Below are positions 53,325-61,590 of a DNA stretch of 64,000 bases, one piece after another. The notes beneath the pieces are model-generated. The model was not told the DNA's origin. It made no database searches and saw only the letters and a program-made list of their open reading frames with translations. The stretch spans positions 496,001-560,000 of the forward strand of contig NZ_JAVHXC010000002.1 of the NCBI RefSeq assembly GCF_032248695.1, given 5' to 3'. The first letter of the stretch is position 1; every line of letters begins with the position of its first letter. This stretch comes from Dietzia sp032248695. GTDB lineage: Bacteria; Actinomycetota; Actinomycetes; Mycobacteriales; Mycobacteriaceae. The position numbers and the translations under genes were made by a program.

Positions 53325-53382
53325 CCGGTTCCGCCCCCTAGGCGACCGCGGGCCGTGAGGGCGGGGTGACCTCGTCGTCGTC
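53325..53382 (-). repeat. dispersed 60-bp element, copy 4, inverted
   Basis: On the minus strand it reads GACGACGACGAG to GGAACCGG over 58 bp. It fills the gap between the hydrolase stop and the next start codon. Bases just outside its GACGAC end, TAGTCT at 53384-53389, could be the -10 box for the gene at 53397. Confidence 0.75.
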
Positions 53383-53396
53383 GTAGTCTCACACCC

Positions 53397-53732
53397 ATGT
53401 CTGAGACCGCCGACCTTCGTCAGGAGCTCGAGGCCGCCCGGGACCGGTTCGAGCACTACCGCATTTCCGTGAGCACGGCGTTCGAGGATCGGCCCGCCGG
53501 CGAGCTGGCCCGCGCCCTCGAGGCCGTGCTCCCGGACCTGGCGTTCCACGAGGGTCAGGCGTACGCCGCGACCGTAGCCCTGGAGCGGCTGGACGCCGGC
53601 GCCGATCCCGCCGCGGTGGCGCGGGCGCTGGACCTCGAGCTGATCGAGCAGCAGGCCGCGCGGCGCAGCACGGACTTCCTGGCCGGTGTCGCCCGGATCC
53701 TCGCCCGCGCGAGGCGGGACGGGGCGGTCTAG
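53397..53732 (+). CDS. small helical protein of unknown function
   Basis: A 111-residue acidic, all-helical protein beginning at ATG 53397. It has LRQELEAARDRFEHYR at the N-terminus and Ala/Arg/Leu-rich helices after it. No signal peptide or membrane segment. A TAGTCT hexamer seven bases upstream suggests a leaderless transcript. No family recognised; the following gene may be in the same operon, 66 bases away. Confidence 0.6.
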   Translation: MSETADLRQELEAARDRFEHYRISVSTAFEDRPAGELARALEAVLPDLAFHEGQAYAATVALERLDAGADPAAVARALDLELIEQQAARRSTDFLAGVARILARARRDGAV

Positions 53733-53798
53733 CGGGACGGGGCTGCCCGGCCGGGCGGCCGGGCGCGCGCCGGCGGGGCGACCGGGGACAATGGGGGC

Positions 53799-54356
53799 AT
53801 GGCATCCCCGGAACAGCGCGCACAGTTCGAGCTCCTCGCCCCGCTCCTGGCCCGCGAGGGCGTCGACGTGTGGACCGCGACCGTCACCGACCTCGACGCC
53901 GGGATGGACCGCGCCAAGCAGCGCCACGCCGCCGCCGTCGCGCAGGTCCGCGCCATCCTGGACGCCCACTCCCGCCACGACATCTCCGCCGCCGGCGCCC
54001 TCCTCGAGGCGCTGGAGCAGTCCGCCGACGCCACTCCCCCGCCGATCCCCGACGCGCTGACCGTGGCGACCCGCTTCGCCCAGCTCGCCCAGACGGTGGC
54101 GCCGAAGCTGCCGGCCGAGGTGATCGACGCCGTGCGGGACAGCGCGCGGCTGCCCGACGTCCCCGACGGCATGGCCGCCCTGTGCGACGCGACCCTGCTC
54201 GACTGCGACGCCGCCACCGGCATGCGCACCGTGATCCGCGAGCACGGGCCGGCGGACGCCCTCTACGCCGCCGCGGCCATGACCGCCGCCGTGTTCCGCC
54301 ACTGGGCCCGGCACACCGGGCAGGAGATGGGCGAGCTCGTCAGCGCGCACGCGTGA
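53799..54356 (+). CDS. hypothetical helical protein
   Basis: A 185-residue Ala/Asp-rich helical protein starting at ATG 53799. Segments include FELLAPLLAREGVDVWTATV, AIPDALTVATRFAQLAQ-like helices and HWARHTGQEMGELVSAHA at the end. No known motif and no membrane segment. It lies convergent to the acyl-CoA dehydrogenase operon with a 24-base gap. Confidence 0.65.
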   Translation: MASPEQRAQFELLAPLLAREGVDVWTATVTDLDAGMDRAKQRHAAAVAQVRAILDAHSRHDISAAGALLEALEQSADATPPPIPDALTVATRFAQLAQTVAPKLPAEVIDAVRDSARLPDVPDGMAALCDATLLDCDAATGMRTVIREHGPADALYAAAAMTAAVFRHWARHTGQEMGELVSAHA

Positions 54357-54380
54357 GGGGCGTCCCGGCCCGGGCCCGGA

Positions 54381-55481
54381 TCAGCTCGCCGTGAGGGACC
54401 GCCCCACGGCCTGCACATGCACGGCGTCGTCGCCGAACAGCAGCTGATCGGCCTTCGCGCGGCGGAAGTAGTGGTGCAGCGGGTGCTCCCAGGTGAAGCC
54501 GATCCCGCCGTGGACCTGGATCGACTCCTCCGCGGCCGTCATCGCCGCCCGCGTGGCCAGCACCCGGGCCGCCGCCGCGCGGTCGGCCAGCTCGGCAGCG
54601 CCCCGGCCTGCCTCGCCGCGCCCCGCCTCCCCTGACGCGTCGAGCACCGTCGCCTCGGCGAGCTCGATCGCGACCAGCAGATCGACGAGCTTGTGCTTGA
54701 TCCCCTGGAACGAGCCGATGGTCCGCCCGAACTGCTGACGCGTCCGCGCGTAGTCCACCGCCAGCTCGAGGCACGACCTCGCCAGACCGACCTGCTCAGC
54801 CGCGAGGGCGATGAGGATCCGCGACCGCACGTCCGCGAGACGCGCCGCGACGTCCGGCCCGGAGATGCGCCGCGCCACCGCACCGTGGAACGTCACAGTG
54901 GCGAGCTGGCGCGTGCCGTCCAGCTGCTCGCCGACCGTCCGTTCCACCCCGGCCGCCGAGCCCTCGACGAGGGCGAGGTCGACCCCGGAGGAGCCGGTGG
55001 GGACGACGACGACGAGGAGATCCGCGCTCGCGCCGTCCACCACCGCGTGCTGGGTGCCGAACAGGATCAGGTCTCCCCCACCCGCCGAGCCTGCGCCGGC
55101 CGGGTCCGCAGCCGTGGCCGAGATCGACGACCCCGCGATGGTCGGACCGCACACCAGAGCCGCCGTCCGGGATCCCGAGACGATGTCGGGCAGGACCTCG
55201 CGGCGCGTCCGGTCGTCGGCGGCCTCGAGCATCGCGAGGCCGGCCATCACCACGGACGAGAAGAAGGGAGCCGACGCCAGCGTCCGGCCGAGGCCGGTCA
55301 TCACCACGGCCAGGTCCCGGAACGAGCCGTCCGCTCCTCCGACGACGGCGGGGAACGGGATCTCGGTGAGCCCCAGCTCGCGGATGGACGGCCAGGCGTC
55401 CTCGCCCGGCGCGAAACCCGCCCACATCTGGTGGAGGGTCTCCGCGAGGTCCTTCTGTTCGACGGTCAGGTTGATGGGCAT
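54381..55481 (-). CDS. acyl-CoA dehydrogenase, FadE-like partner subunit
   Basis: A 366-residue FAD-dependent acyl-CoA dehydrogenase. The N-terminal helical domain is short; GLARSCLELAVDYARTRQQF, GSFQGIKHKLVDLLVAIELA and HGGIGFTWEHPLHHYFRRAK in the C-terminal domain are diagnostic. The middle beta domain is divergent. It is the last of four overlapping or closely spaced genes. Adjacent pairs of FadE genes in actinobacteria often encode heterotetramers (ChsE-type), so it may form one enzyme with the upstream gene. Confidence 0.85.
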   Translation of the reverse strand: MPINLTVEQKDLAETLHQMWAGFAPGEDAWPSIRELGLTEIPFPAVVGGADGSFRDLAVVMTGLGRTLASAPFFSSVVMAGLAMLEAADDRTRREVLPDIVSGSRTAALVCGPTIAGSSISATAADPAGAGSAGGGDLILFGTQHAVVDGASADLLVVVVPTGSSGVDLALVEGSAAGVERTVGEQLDGTRQLATVTFHGAVARRISGPDVAARLADVRSRILIALAAEQVGLARSCLELAVDYARTRQQFGRTIGSFQGIKHKLVDLLVAIELAEATVLDASGEAGRGEAGRGAAELADRAAAARVLATRAAMTAAEESIQVHGGIGFTWEHPLHHYFRRAKADQLLFGDDAVHVQAVGRSLTAS

Positions 55482-55490
55482 ACCGGCCTC

Positions 55491-56708
55491 CTAACGGGGC
55501 TCGCGCGGGAGACCGAGCCCGCGCTCACCGATGATGTTTCGCTGGATCTCGTCCGACCCGCCGGCTATCCGGTAGCCCGGGGCGCCGAGGAGGTGCTGCG
55601 CCCACGCGAACGTGTCCGGCTCGCCGGTGTCCGCGAGGATGCGGTGACCGAGGAACGACGCCGCGGCATCGCCCACCCGCTTGAGGTTCTGCGTCCACAC
55701 CAGCTTCCCGATGGACCCCTCGACCCCCGGGACCTCGCCGGCCTGCTCGAGCTCGGCGTACCGGGCCACCATGAGCGCCTGGGCGCGCTCGTAGATGTGC
55801 GACTCGGCGATCCGGCCGCGCACCTCGGTGCTGTCCGTGATGTTCAGCGACCGGGCCAGGCGCACCAGGTCCGCCGTGTTGCCGCCCGCGCTGACGATCC
55901 CGGCGCTGGACTGGCGCTCGAAGCCCAGGGTCGTGAGCGCGACCGTCCAGCCGTCGCCCACCTCGCCCACCCGGTACTCGTCCGGCAGCTCGACGTCGGT
56001 GAGGAACACCTCGTTGAACGTGGACCCGCCGGACATCTGACGGATGGGCCGCACCTCCACGCCCGGCAGGTCCATCGGGACCATGAACGCCGTCATGCCG
56101 CGGTGCTTGGGCGCGGCCGGGTCCGACCGGGCGATGAGCAGGCCCCACTCGGAGAACTGGGCGCCTGAGCTCCACACCTTCTGGCCGTTGATCCGCCACC
56201 CGTCGCCTGAGCGGACCGCCCTGGTGGACAGGCCCGCGAGGTCGGATCCCGCCCCGGGCTCGGAGAACAGTTGGCAGCACAGCTCGTCCGCGCGCAGGAA
56301 CGGCCGCACGAACCGGTCTTTCTGCCAGTCGGTGCCCAGTTCGAGCAGCGTCGGCGCCACCAGCTCCACTGTCACCAGGATCGTCTCGTGCCGGTCGGGG
56401 GCCAGGTAGTCGCGTTCCACTCCGGCGTAGACGCGTTCGTGACTCGCCGTGAGCCCCTGCCCGCCCCATTCCGGCGCCCACGCGATCGCGCCGAACCCGC
56501 CGTCCATCCGCTCGGCCTGCCACGCGCGACCGGCGTCGATGACCGCCTTCTCCTCCTCGTGACCGAGGTTGTGGAAGATCGAGTAGTTCGGCTCCTGCGC
56601 CGCTGAGTCCCTGCGGGGCAGTTGGGCGTCGAGCCACTCGCGGCACCTCGCCTCGAACGCCGCCGCGTCATCGCTGTTCAGGGTTGCCGGCATCTGCGTC
56701 ACCGTCAT
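55491..56708 (-). CDS. acyl-CoA dehydrogenase, FadE-like
   Basis: A 405-residue acyl-CoA dehydrogenase that introduces the alpha,beta double bond into an acyl-CoA. CCQLFSEPGAGSDLAGLST and VWSSGAQFSEWGLLIARSD form the FAD-binding middle domain, and GGSDEIQRNIIGERGLGLPR ends the C-terminal domain. The start at 56708 overlaps the upstream stop (ATGA), and the next gene lies nine bases on. The pairing with the gene at 54381 suggests a heteromeric enzyme. Confidence 0.9.
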   Translation of the reverse strand: MTVTQMPATLNSDDAAAFEARCREWLDAQLPRRDSAAQEPNYSIFHNLGHEEEKAVIDAGRAWQAERMDGGFGAIAWAPEWGGQGLTASHERVYAGVERDYLAPDRHETILVTVELVAPTLLELGTDWQKDRFVRPFLRADELCCQLFSEPGAGSDLAGLSTRAVRSGDGWRINGQKVWSSGAQFSEWGLLIARSDPAAPKHRGMTAFMVPMDLPGVEVRPIRQMSGGSTFNEVFLTDVELPDEYRVGEVGDGWTVALTTLGFERQSSAGIVSAGGNTADLVRLARSLNITDSTEVRGRIAESHIYERAQALMVARYAELEQAGEVPGVEGSIGKLVWTQNLKRVGDAAASFLGHRILADTGEPDTFAWAQHLLGAPGYRIAGGSDEIQRNIIGERGLGLPREPR

Positions 56709-57616
56709 GAGTTCGTTTCCTTCTCGTCCTCGGCCCTGCCCTCGCGGCCCGCGCCCGCGATCGCGGCCAGCCGCTGCTCGACCGCGGCGGTGGAGTCCGG
56801 GTGCTCCGAGAGCCGGACGGTGAAGGACTGCTCGAGCTCGTAGCCCCGCCGCAGGTCCAGGTCCTCGCAGCCGTTGAGCGACTGCTTGGCCAGCGTCAGC
56901 GCGTACCGGCTCCGGCTCGCGATCACCTCGGCCCGCTCCAGCGCCCGGTCCATCAGCTCGTCGTGGGGCACGATCTCGATCGGCGCGCCCCAGCTCCGGA
57001 AGGTCTGGGCGTCCACAGCCTCGGCGGTGAAGAACATCCGTCGCATGGCCTGCTCGGGGAGCATCCGTGCGGCAAAGCGGCCGCCGCCCAGGACGCCGAC
57101 CTGCATCTCGGGCAGCCCGAACGTCGCCCGCTCGGAGGCCAGCACCAGGTCCGCGCTCGCCGTCAGCCCCGTGCCGCTGCCCAGCGCGGGCCCGTTCACC
57201 GCGGCGATCACCGGGAGCCGGCACTCCAGCACCGCGAAGAACGCGCGCCGGGCGTCCCGCATCGCCGCGTCGCCGTTGGACCCGTCCATCGTCCGGAACT
57301 CGTGGAGATCGTTCCCCGCGCAGAAGACCCGCCCCCGGCCGGTGAGGATCACCGCGCGGTACCGCTCGTCGTCGGAGAGCCGGTCGAAGGTCTCGGCGAT
57401 CGCGCGGTACGCCGCCCCGTTCAGGGCGTTCACCTTGCCGCGGGCCAACTCGACCACGGCGATTCCCGGGCGGGCCTCGGTCACGGTCAGGGGCCCGTCG
57501 ACTGCGCTCCCGGTCGTCGTCGTCGTTGTCGTAGTCGTCGTTGTCGTCGTCGGCGCTGCTGTTGTCGTCGGCGTCGGCGTTGCCGTCGTCGGCGTTGTCG
57601 TCATCGTCTCTGTCAC
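56705..57616 (-). CDS. enoyl-CoA hydratase/isomerase with poly-Thr N-terminus
   Basis: A 303-residue crotonase-family protein. After the N-terminus comes the core with LTGRGRVFCAGNDLHEFRTM (oxyanion-hole segment CAGNDLHEF), AAVNGPALGSGTGLTASADL and FGLPEMQVGVLGGGRFAARM. It would hydrate or isomerise an enoyl-CoA. Residues 6-35 are almost only Thr, Pro and Ala, with 13 consecutive Thr encoded by mixed ACN codons; such an extension is not part of the fold. GTG at 57616 or ATG at 57604 may be the start, overlapping the stop of the ligase gene. Confidence 0.87.
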   Translation of the reverse strand: MTETMTTTPTTATPTPTTTAAPTTTTTTTTTTTTTGSAVDGPLTVTEARPGIAVVELARGKVNALNGAAYRAIAETFDRLSDDERYRAVILTGRGRVFCAGNDLHEFRTMDGSNGDAAMRDARRAFFAVLECRLPVIAAVNGPALGSGTGLTASADLVLASERATFGLPEMQVGVLGGGRFAARMLPEQAMRRMFFTAEAVDAQTFRSWGAPIEIVPHDELMDRALERAEVIASRSRYALTLAKQSLNGCEDLDLRRGYELEQSFTVRLSEHPDSTAAVEQRLAAIAGAGREGRAEDEKETNS

Positions 57617-59286
57617 CTCTCGTGGACGGCCACAACGCTCGTGGCCGCCATCTGCTCGGGCGCGGCGCTCCGGTCGCGCGTGTAGTTCCGCAGCGCGAAT
57701 TTCTGGATCTTCCCGCTCGCCGTCTTGGGCAGGCTGTCCACCACGAACACGCTCTCGGGGACCTTCTGGATGGCCACGCCGCGCCCGATGAGGAACGTGC
57801 GCACCTCCTCCAGCGTCAGGTCGACCTGCCCGCGGGTCACGACGAACGCGCAGCCCCGCTCGCCCGTCTCCGGGTCCGGGCCGGCGACCACGGCGACCTC
57901 GACCACCTCCGGGTGCTCGCTGAGCTGGTTCTCCACGTCGAACGCGCTGATCTTCTCGCCGGAGCGATTGATGATGTCCTTGATCCGGCCGACGATGTGG
58001 ATGCCGCCCCGCTCGTCGAAGCGCGCGAGATCACCGGTCCGGAAGAAGCCCGCCTCCGTGAACGCCTCGGCGTTGAGCGACGCGTCGAGATAGCCGAGGA
58101 AGGTGTCCGGCCCCCGCCAGAGCACCTCCCCCACCTGGCCGGTCTCCACCTGACGCCCGGACTCGTCCACGATCACGACCTCCGTCGGCGAGAGCACCCG
58201 GCCGTCCGAGCGCTGACGCAGCTCCGGCCCGTCCGCCACGCTCGCCGAGGTGACCGACGGCCCCTCCGTCGCGCCGTACATCCGGGTGACGGTGCCCAGC
58301 CGCTGGTCGGCCTCCGTCACCAGGGCGTCGGGAATGTCCGCGCCGCCGCAGATGATGTAGCGGATCGACGGGGTCTCGAGACCCGTCTCGCGTGCGGCCT
58401 CCAGCAGTCCGCGCAGGAACGGCGTCGCGAAGATCATGAAGCTCGCGCCCTCGTCCCGGATGGCTCGAAGCGCCACGCGTGAGTCCCAGACGTCCTGGAG
58501 CACCACCGTCGCACCCAGGACGAACGGCAGCGTGAGGGCGCAGTTCACGCCGGTGATGTGGGTGACCGGGGAGGGGTTGAAGATGACGTCGCGCTCGGTC
58601 AGGCCGAACGTGTCGATCATCGAGCGGTTCTCGAACACCAGCGTGTTGTGGCTGTGCAGCGCGCCCTTGGGGTCGGCGGTCGTCCCGGAGGTGTACAGCA
58701 GCAGGCAGACATCGTCGGGGTCGGGCGACGGCAGCGCGCGCACCCGCTCCATCTGCTCGTCCGTCACGCCGTCGATCAGCGAGTCGAGGCTCTCGGCCCC
58801 CGGCTGCGGTGCGGGGTCCGTGGTGACGATCAGGTCCAGATCCGGCAGGTCGGCGGCGAGGGCACGGTACATCTCGACGTAGTCGAAACCCCGGTGCACG
58901 CCCGGGACGATCACCGCGCGCGACCGCGCCTGCGCCGCGATGAACCGGACCTCGCGCTCGCGGTAGATGGGGACGATCGGGTTCGCGACCGCGCCGATCC
59001 GGTGCAGCGCGTGGTAGACGATGACCGCCTCGACGCAGTTCGGCAGCTGGAACGAGACCACGTCCCCCGACCGGACCCCACGCTCGACGAGGGCCGCCGC
59101 CAGGCGCACCGCATCCCGGTACACCTGCGCGAACGTCAGGCGTCTGTCGCCGTCCACCACCGCGACCGCGTCCGGCCAGAGCCGCGCCGCCCGCTCCGCG
59201 AAGTGGTCCACCGGCAGGTCCTGCCAGTGGCCCTCGGCACGGAACGCCGCCACCTGGCGCTCGTCTGGGAATCGAGTGGGTCTCAT
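57613..59286 (-). CDS. AMP-dependent acyl-CoA synthetase
   Basis: A 557-residue ANL-family ligase that activates a carboxylic acid to its acyl-CoA through an acyl-adenylate. LLYTSGTTADPKGALHSHN is the P-loop motif, RMYGATEGPS the A5 motif, FFRTGDLARFDERGGIHIVGR the A7-A8 hinge and PKTASGKIQKFALR contains the catalytic Lys. The ATG at 59286 has GAAGGAG eight bases upstream; an upstream extension of the frame has no family match. First gene of the leftward operon, divergent from a transporter; together they suggest uptake and beta-oxidation-type breakdown of one acid. Substrate unknown. Confidence 0.9.
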   Translation of the reverse strand: MRPTRFPDERQVAAFRAEGHWQDLPVDHFAERAARLWPDAVAVVDGDRRLTFAQVYRDAVRLAAALVERGVRSGDVVSFQLPNCVEAVIVYHALHRIGAVANPIVPIYREREVRFIAAQARSRAVIVPGVHRGFDYVEMYRALAADLPDLDLIVTTDPAPQPGAESLDSLIDGVTDEQMERVRALPSPDPDDVCLLLYTSGTTADPKGALHSHNTLVFENRSMIDTFGLTERDVIFNPSPVTHITGVNCALTLPFVLGATVVLQDVWDSRVALRAIRDEGASFMIFATPFLRGLLEAARETGLETPSIRYIICGGADIPDALVTEADQRLGTVTRMYGATEGPSVTSASVADGPELRQRSDGRVLSPTEVVIVDESGRQVETGQVGEVLWRGPDTFLGYLDASLNAEAFTEAGFFRTGDLARFDERGGIHIVGRIKDIINRSGEKISAFDVENQLSEHPEVVEVAVVAGPDPETGERGCAFVVTRGQVDLTLEEVRTFLIGRGVAIQKVPESVFVVDSLPKTASGKIQKFALRNYTRDRSAAPEQMAATSVVAVHER

Positions 59287-59330
59287 ACCAACTCCTTCAC
59301 GAAATGCTTGCCGGACCTCGTCCTCGCGAC

Positions 59331-59339
59331 TTACAGTAA
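59331..59339. promoter_or_regulatory. short palindrome in divergent promoter
   Basis: TTACAGTAA is a 9-bp palindrome with a central base, 45 bp before the ligase start and 70 bp before the transporter start. It may be part of an operator for the nearby GntR-family regulator. Support is limited to position and symmetry. Confidence 0.3.
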
Positions 59340-59408
59340 CGCACGTCTCCCTAAATATGCACATGTTTCGAGAGGCGCCCAACTCCCCAACTCCCCCTCA
59401 CCGGGAAG

Positions 59409-60737
59409 GTGACTGAAGTGAACACAAACCAGCCCAAGCAGCGCAGGTCGGTCGCTGCGGCAGGGATCGGCACGGTCGTCGAGTACTACGACCTGACGGT
59501 CTACGCGTACCTCGCCGTGGTCGTCAGCCCCCTGTTCTTCCCGGGTGACGACCCCACCGCGTCGCTGCTGGCCAGCCTGGCCGTCTTCGCGTCCGCCTAC
59601 CTCATGCGGCCCATCGGCGGCCTGTTCTTCGGCCGCCTCGGCGACCGCTACGGACGCAAGCGCGCGCTGCTCGTCTCCGTCATCCTCATGGGGTTCGCCA
59701 CGCTGCTCATGGCGTTCCTGCCCACCTACGCAGCGGCCGGCGTGATCGCCCCGACCCTGCTGGTCATCGCGCGCCTGGCCCAGGGCTTCTCCGCCGGCGG
59801 CGAGCTCGGCGGCGCCCTGACCTACGTCTACGAGATCGTCGGTCCCCGCCGCCGTGGCCTGGGCGGCTCGATCGTCGCGCTCGGCTCCAACGCCGGCTTC
59901 GCGCTCGCCGCGATCGTCGTGGCGACGACCTCCGCCCTCACCTCGGACGTGCAGATGACGAGCTGGGGCTGGCGGATCCCGTTCATCGCCGGCCTGCCGC
60001 TGCTGATCCTGTGCCTCTGGCTGCGCTCCCGGATCGAGGACACCCCCGAGTTCGAGGACGCGGCCGCCTCCGCCGACCTCGCCAAGTCGCCGGTGCGTGA
60101 GCTGCTCTCGCGCCAGCCGCTGCAGGTCCTCCAGGTCTTCGGGCTGGGCATCGCCCAGAACGCCACCGGCTACATGGTGCTCACCTACGTCGGCATCCAC
60201 CTCGTCCGCGAGGGCGGGTTCAGCCAGACCGCCGTCACCTGGACCGCGGCCGCCGTGATCGTCTTTGTCGCCCTGCTCATGCCGGTCGCCGGCCTGCTCG
60301 TCGACCGTTTCGGTAGCCGCGTCATGGTGACCGTCGGCCTGCTGTGGGCGGCCGTCTTCGCCTACCCCGCCATGTCGCTCATGACCGGGCACGGGCTGCT
60401 GGTCGCCGGGCTCGCGTTCGCCTTCTTCGCCGTGTGCACCCCGCTGATCCAGGTCAGCACCGCGCCCGTGTTCCCCGAGCTCTTCGATCCCCGGGTGCGG
60501 CTCACCGGCGTGGCGCTCGGCTTCAACCTGGCCACCGTCGCCGCGGGCGGGACCGCGGCCTATATCGCCACCTGGCTCATCGACCGGACGGGCGACCCCA
60601 TCTCCCCCGCCTACTTCCTCATCGGCGCGAGCGTTCTGGGCGGCCTGACCCTCGCCACCATCCGCGGATCGATGTACAAGGGTTCCGCGGTCACCGAGGG
60701 GATCGAGCGTCGGCCCGAGGCCGCGCCCGTCCGCTGA
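59409..60737 (+). CDS. MFS transporter, metabolite:proton symporter (MHS) type
   Basis: A 442-residue protein with twelve predicted membrane helices. GTVVEYYDLTVYAYLA opens the MHS (shikimate/proline/betaine transporter-like) group; RPIGGLFFGRLGDRYGRKRAL is the conserved loop 2-3 motif and ARLAQGFSAGGELGGA the helix-4 motif. It probably imports the acid used by the adjacent ligase operon. The start is GTG 59409 or GTG 59418, the latter with better RBS spacing (GGGAAGG). A GntR-type gene follows 85 bases downstream. Confidence 0.88.
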   Translation: MTEVNTNQPKQRRSVAAAGIGTVVEYYDLTVYAYLAVVVSPLFFPGDDPTASLLASLAVFASAYLMRPIGGLFFGRLGDRYGRKRALLVSVILMGFATLLMAFLPTYAAAGVIAPTLLVIARLAQGFSAGGELGGALTYVYEIVGPRRRGLGGSIVALGSNAGFALAAIVVATTSALTSDVQMTSWGWRIPFIAGLPLLILCLWLRSRIEDTPEFEDAAASADLAKSPVRELLSRQPLQVLQVFGLGIAQNATGYMVLTYVGIHLVREGGFSQTAVTWTAAAVIVFVALLMPVAGLLVDRFGSRVMVTVGLLWAAVFAYPAMSLMTGHGLLVAGLAFAFFAVCTPLIQVSTAPVFPELFDPRVRLTGVALGFNLATVAAGGTAAYIATWLIDRTGDPISPAYFLIGASVLGGLTLATIRGSMYKGSAVTEGIERRPEAAPVR

Positions 60738-60821
60738 TCACGGCGGCTCATCACCGGGTCCGGGCGCATGGCCGATGAGTAGAGTAGTCAGCCACCTGCG
60801 CTTTCCCCGATCTGGAGAACG

Positions 60822-61568
60822 ATGACCACACGAGATTCCGAGGCTCCCCGCCCGCGAGGACGCAAGATGTCAGCGCGGGTGGGGAATCTCATCGCCGAGA
60901 AGATCTTCTCCGGCGGCCTCGTGGAAGGGCACCGGCTCCCCACCGAGAAGGAGATGATCGAGGAGTACGACGTCGGACGGACCACCGTCCGTGAGGCGCT
61001 CCGGCTCCTGGAGAGCCGGGACCTCGTCACCGTCAAGGCCGGCATCGGTGGGGGCCCCATCGCCAAGATGCCGCAGCTCGAGTCGCTCGGTCAGACGATG
61101 AAGCTGTTCTTCCAGATCAACGGCGCCACCATCAGCGACGTGATCGACGTCCGTCTCATGCTGGAGCCGATCGTGGCCCGCGCGGCCGCCGAGTCCATCA
61201 CCGATCACCAGCTCGACGTGATGACGGGGGCACTCGACCGCATTGTCGAGGACCCCCACGACCATGACGCGTTCCAGCTCAACAACGCCTTGTTCCAGCG
61301 GACGATCTACGACGCGGTGGGCAATCCCGCTCTGAGGATCGTCATGGAGACCCTCTGGCTGCTGGTCCGCGACGCCGAGCCCAGCGAGCACCCGCTCGCG
61401 ACGAGGCTGGAGGCGGCCGAACTCCAGTCAGACCTCCTCGAGTCACTGCGCCGTCGCGACCCGGACGCGGCCGAAGCCGCGATGGAGGTGTTCGTCGAGC
61501 GCTCGGCCCGGTACTACCGGCGCCATCTCGCCGACATCATCTCCCGGCCGGTGAAGTGGGAGTTGTGA
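60822..61568 (+). CDS. GntR/FadR-type transcriptional regulator
   Basis: A 248-residue regulator. The N-terminal winged helix (about 15-85) shows IAEKIFSGGLVEGHRLPTEK and YDVGRTTVREALRLLESRDL; the C-terminal FCD domain (about 100-235) shows VIDVRLMLEPIVARAAAES and NALFQRTIYDAVGNPAL with metal-binding His/Asp/Asn positions. FCD regulators sense carboxylic acids or their CoA esters, which fits control of the adjacent transporter and acyl-CoA operon. Confidence 0.9.
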   Translation: MTTRDSEAPRPRGRKMSARVGNLIAEKIFSGGLVEGHRLPTEKEMIEEYDVGRTTVREALRLLESRDLVTVKAGIGGGPIAKMPQLESLGQTMKLFFQINGATISDVIDVRLMLEPIVARAAAESITDHQLDVMTGALDRIVEDPHDHDAFQLNNALFQRTIYDAVGNPALRIVMETLWLLVRDAEPSEHPLATRLEAAELQSDLLESLRRRDPDAAEAAMEVFVERSARYYRRHLADIISRPVKWEL

Positions 61569-61590
61569 CCGCCGCCGTCGTCGTCGTTCC

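Noticed and set aside
55000..55016. GACGACGACGACGAGG inside the acyl-CoA dehydrogenase gene as another dispersed element
   Set aside because: It encodes a run of valines on the opposite strand, and GGAACCGG does not occur about 48 bases away.
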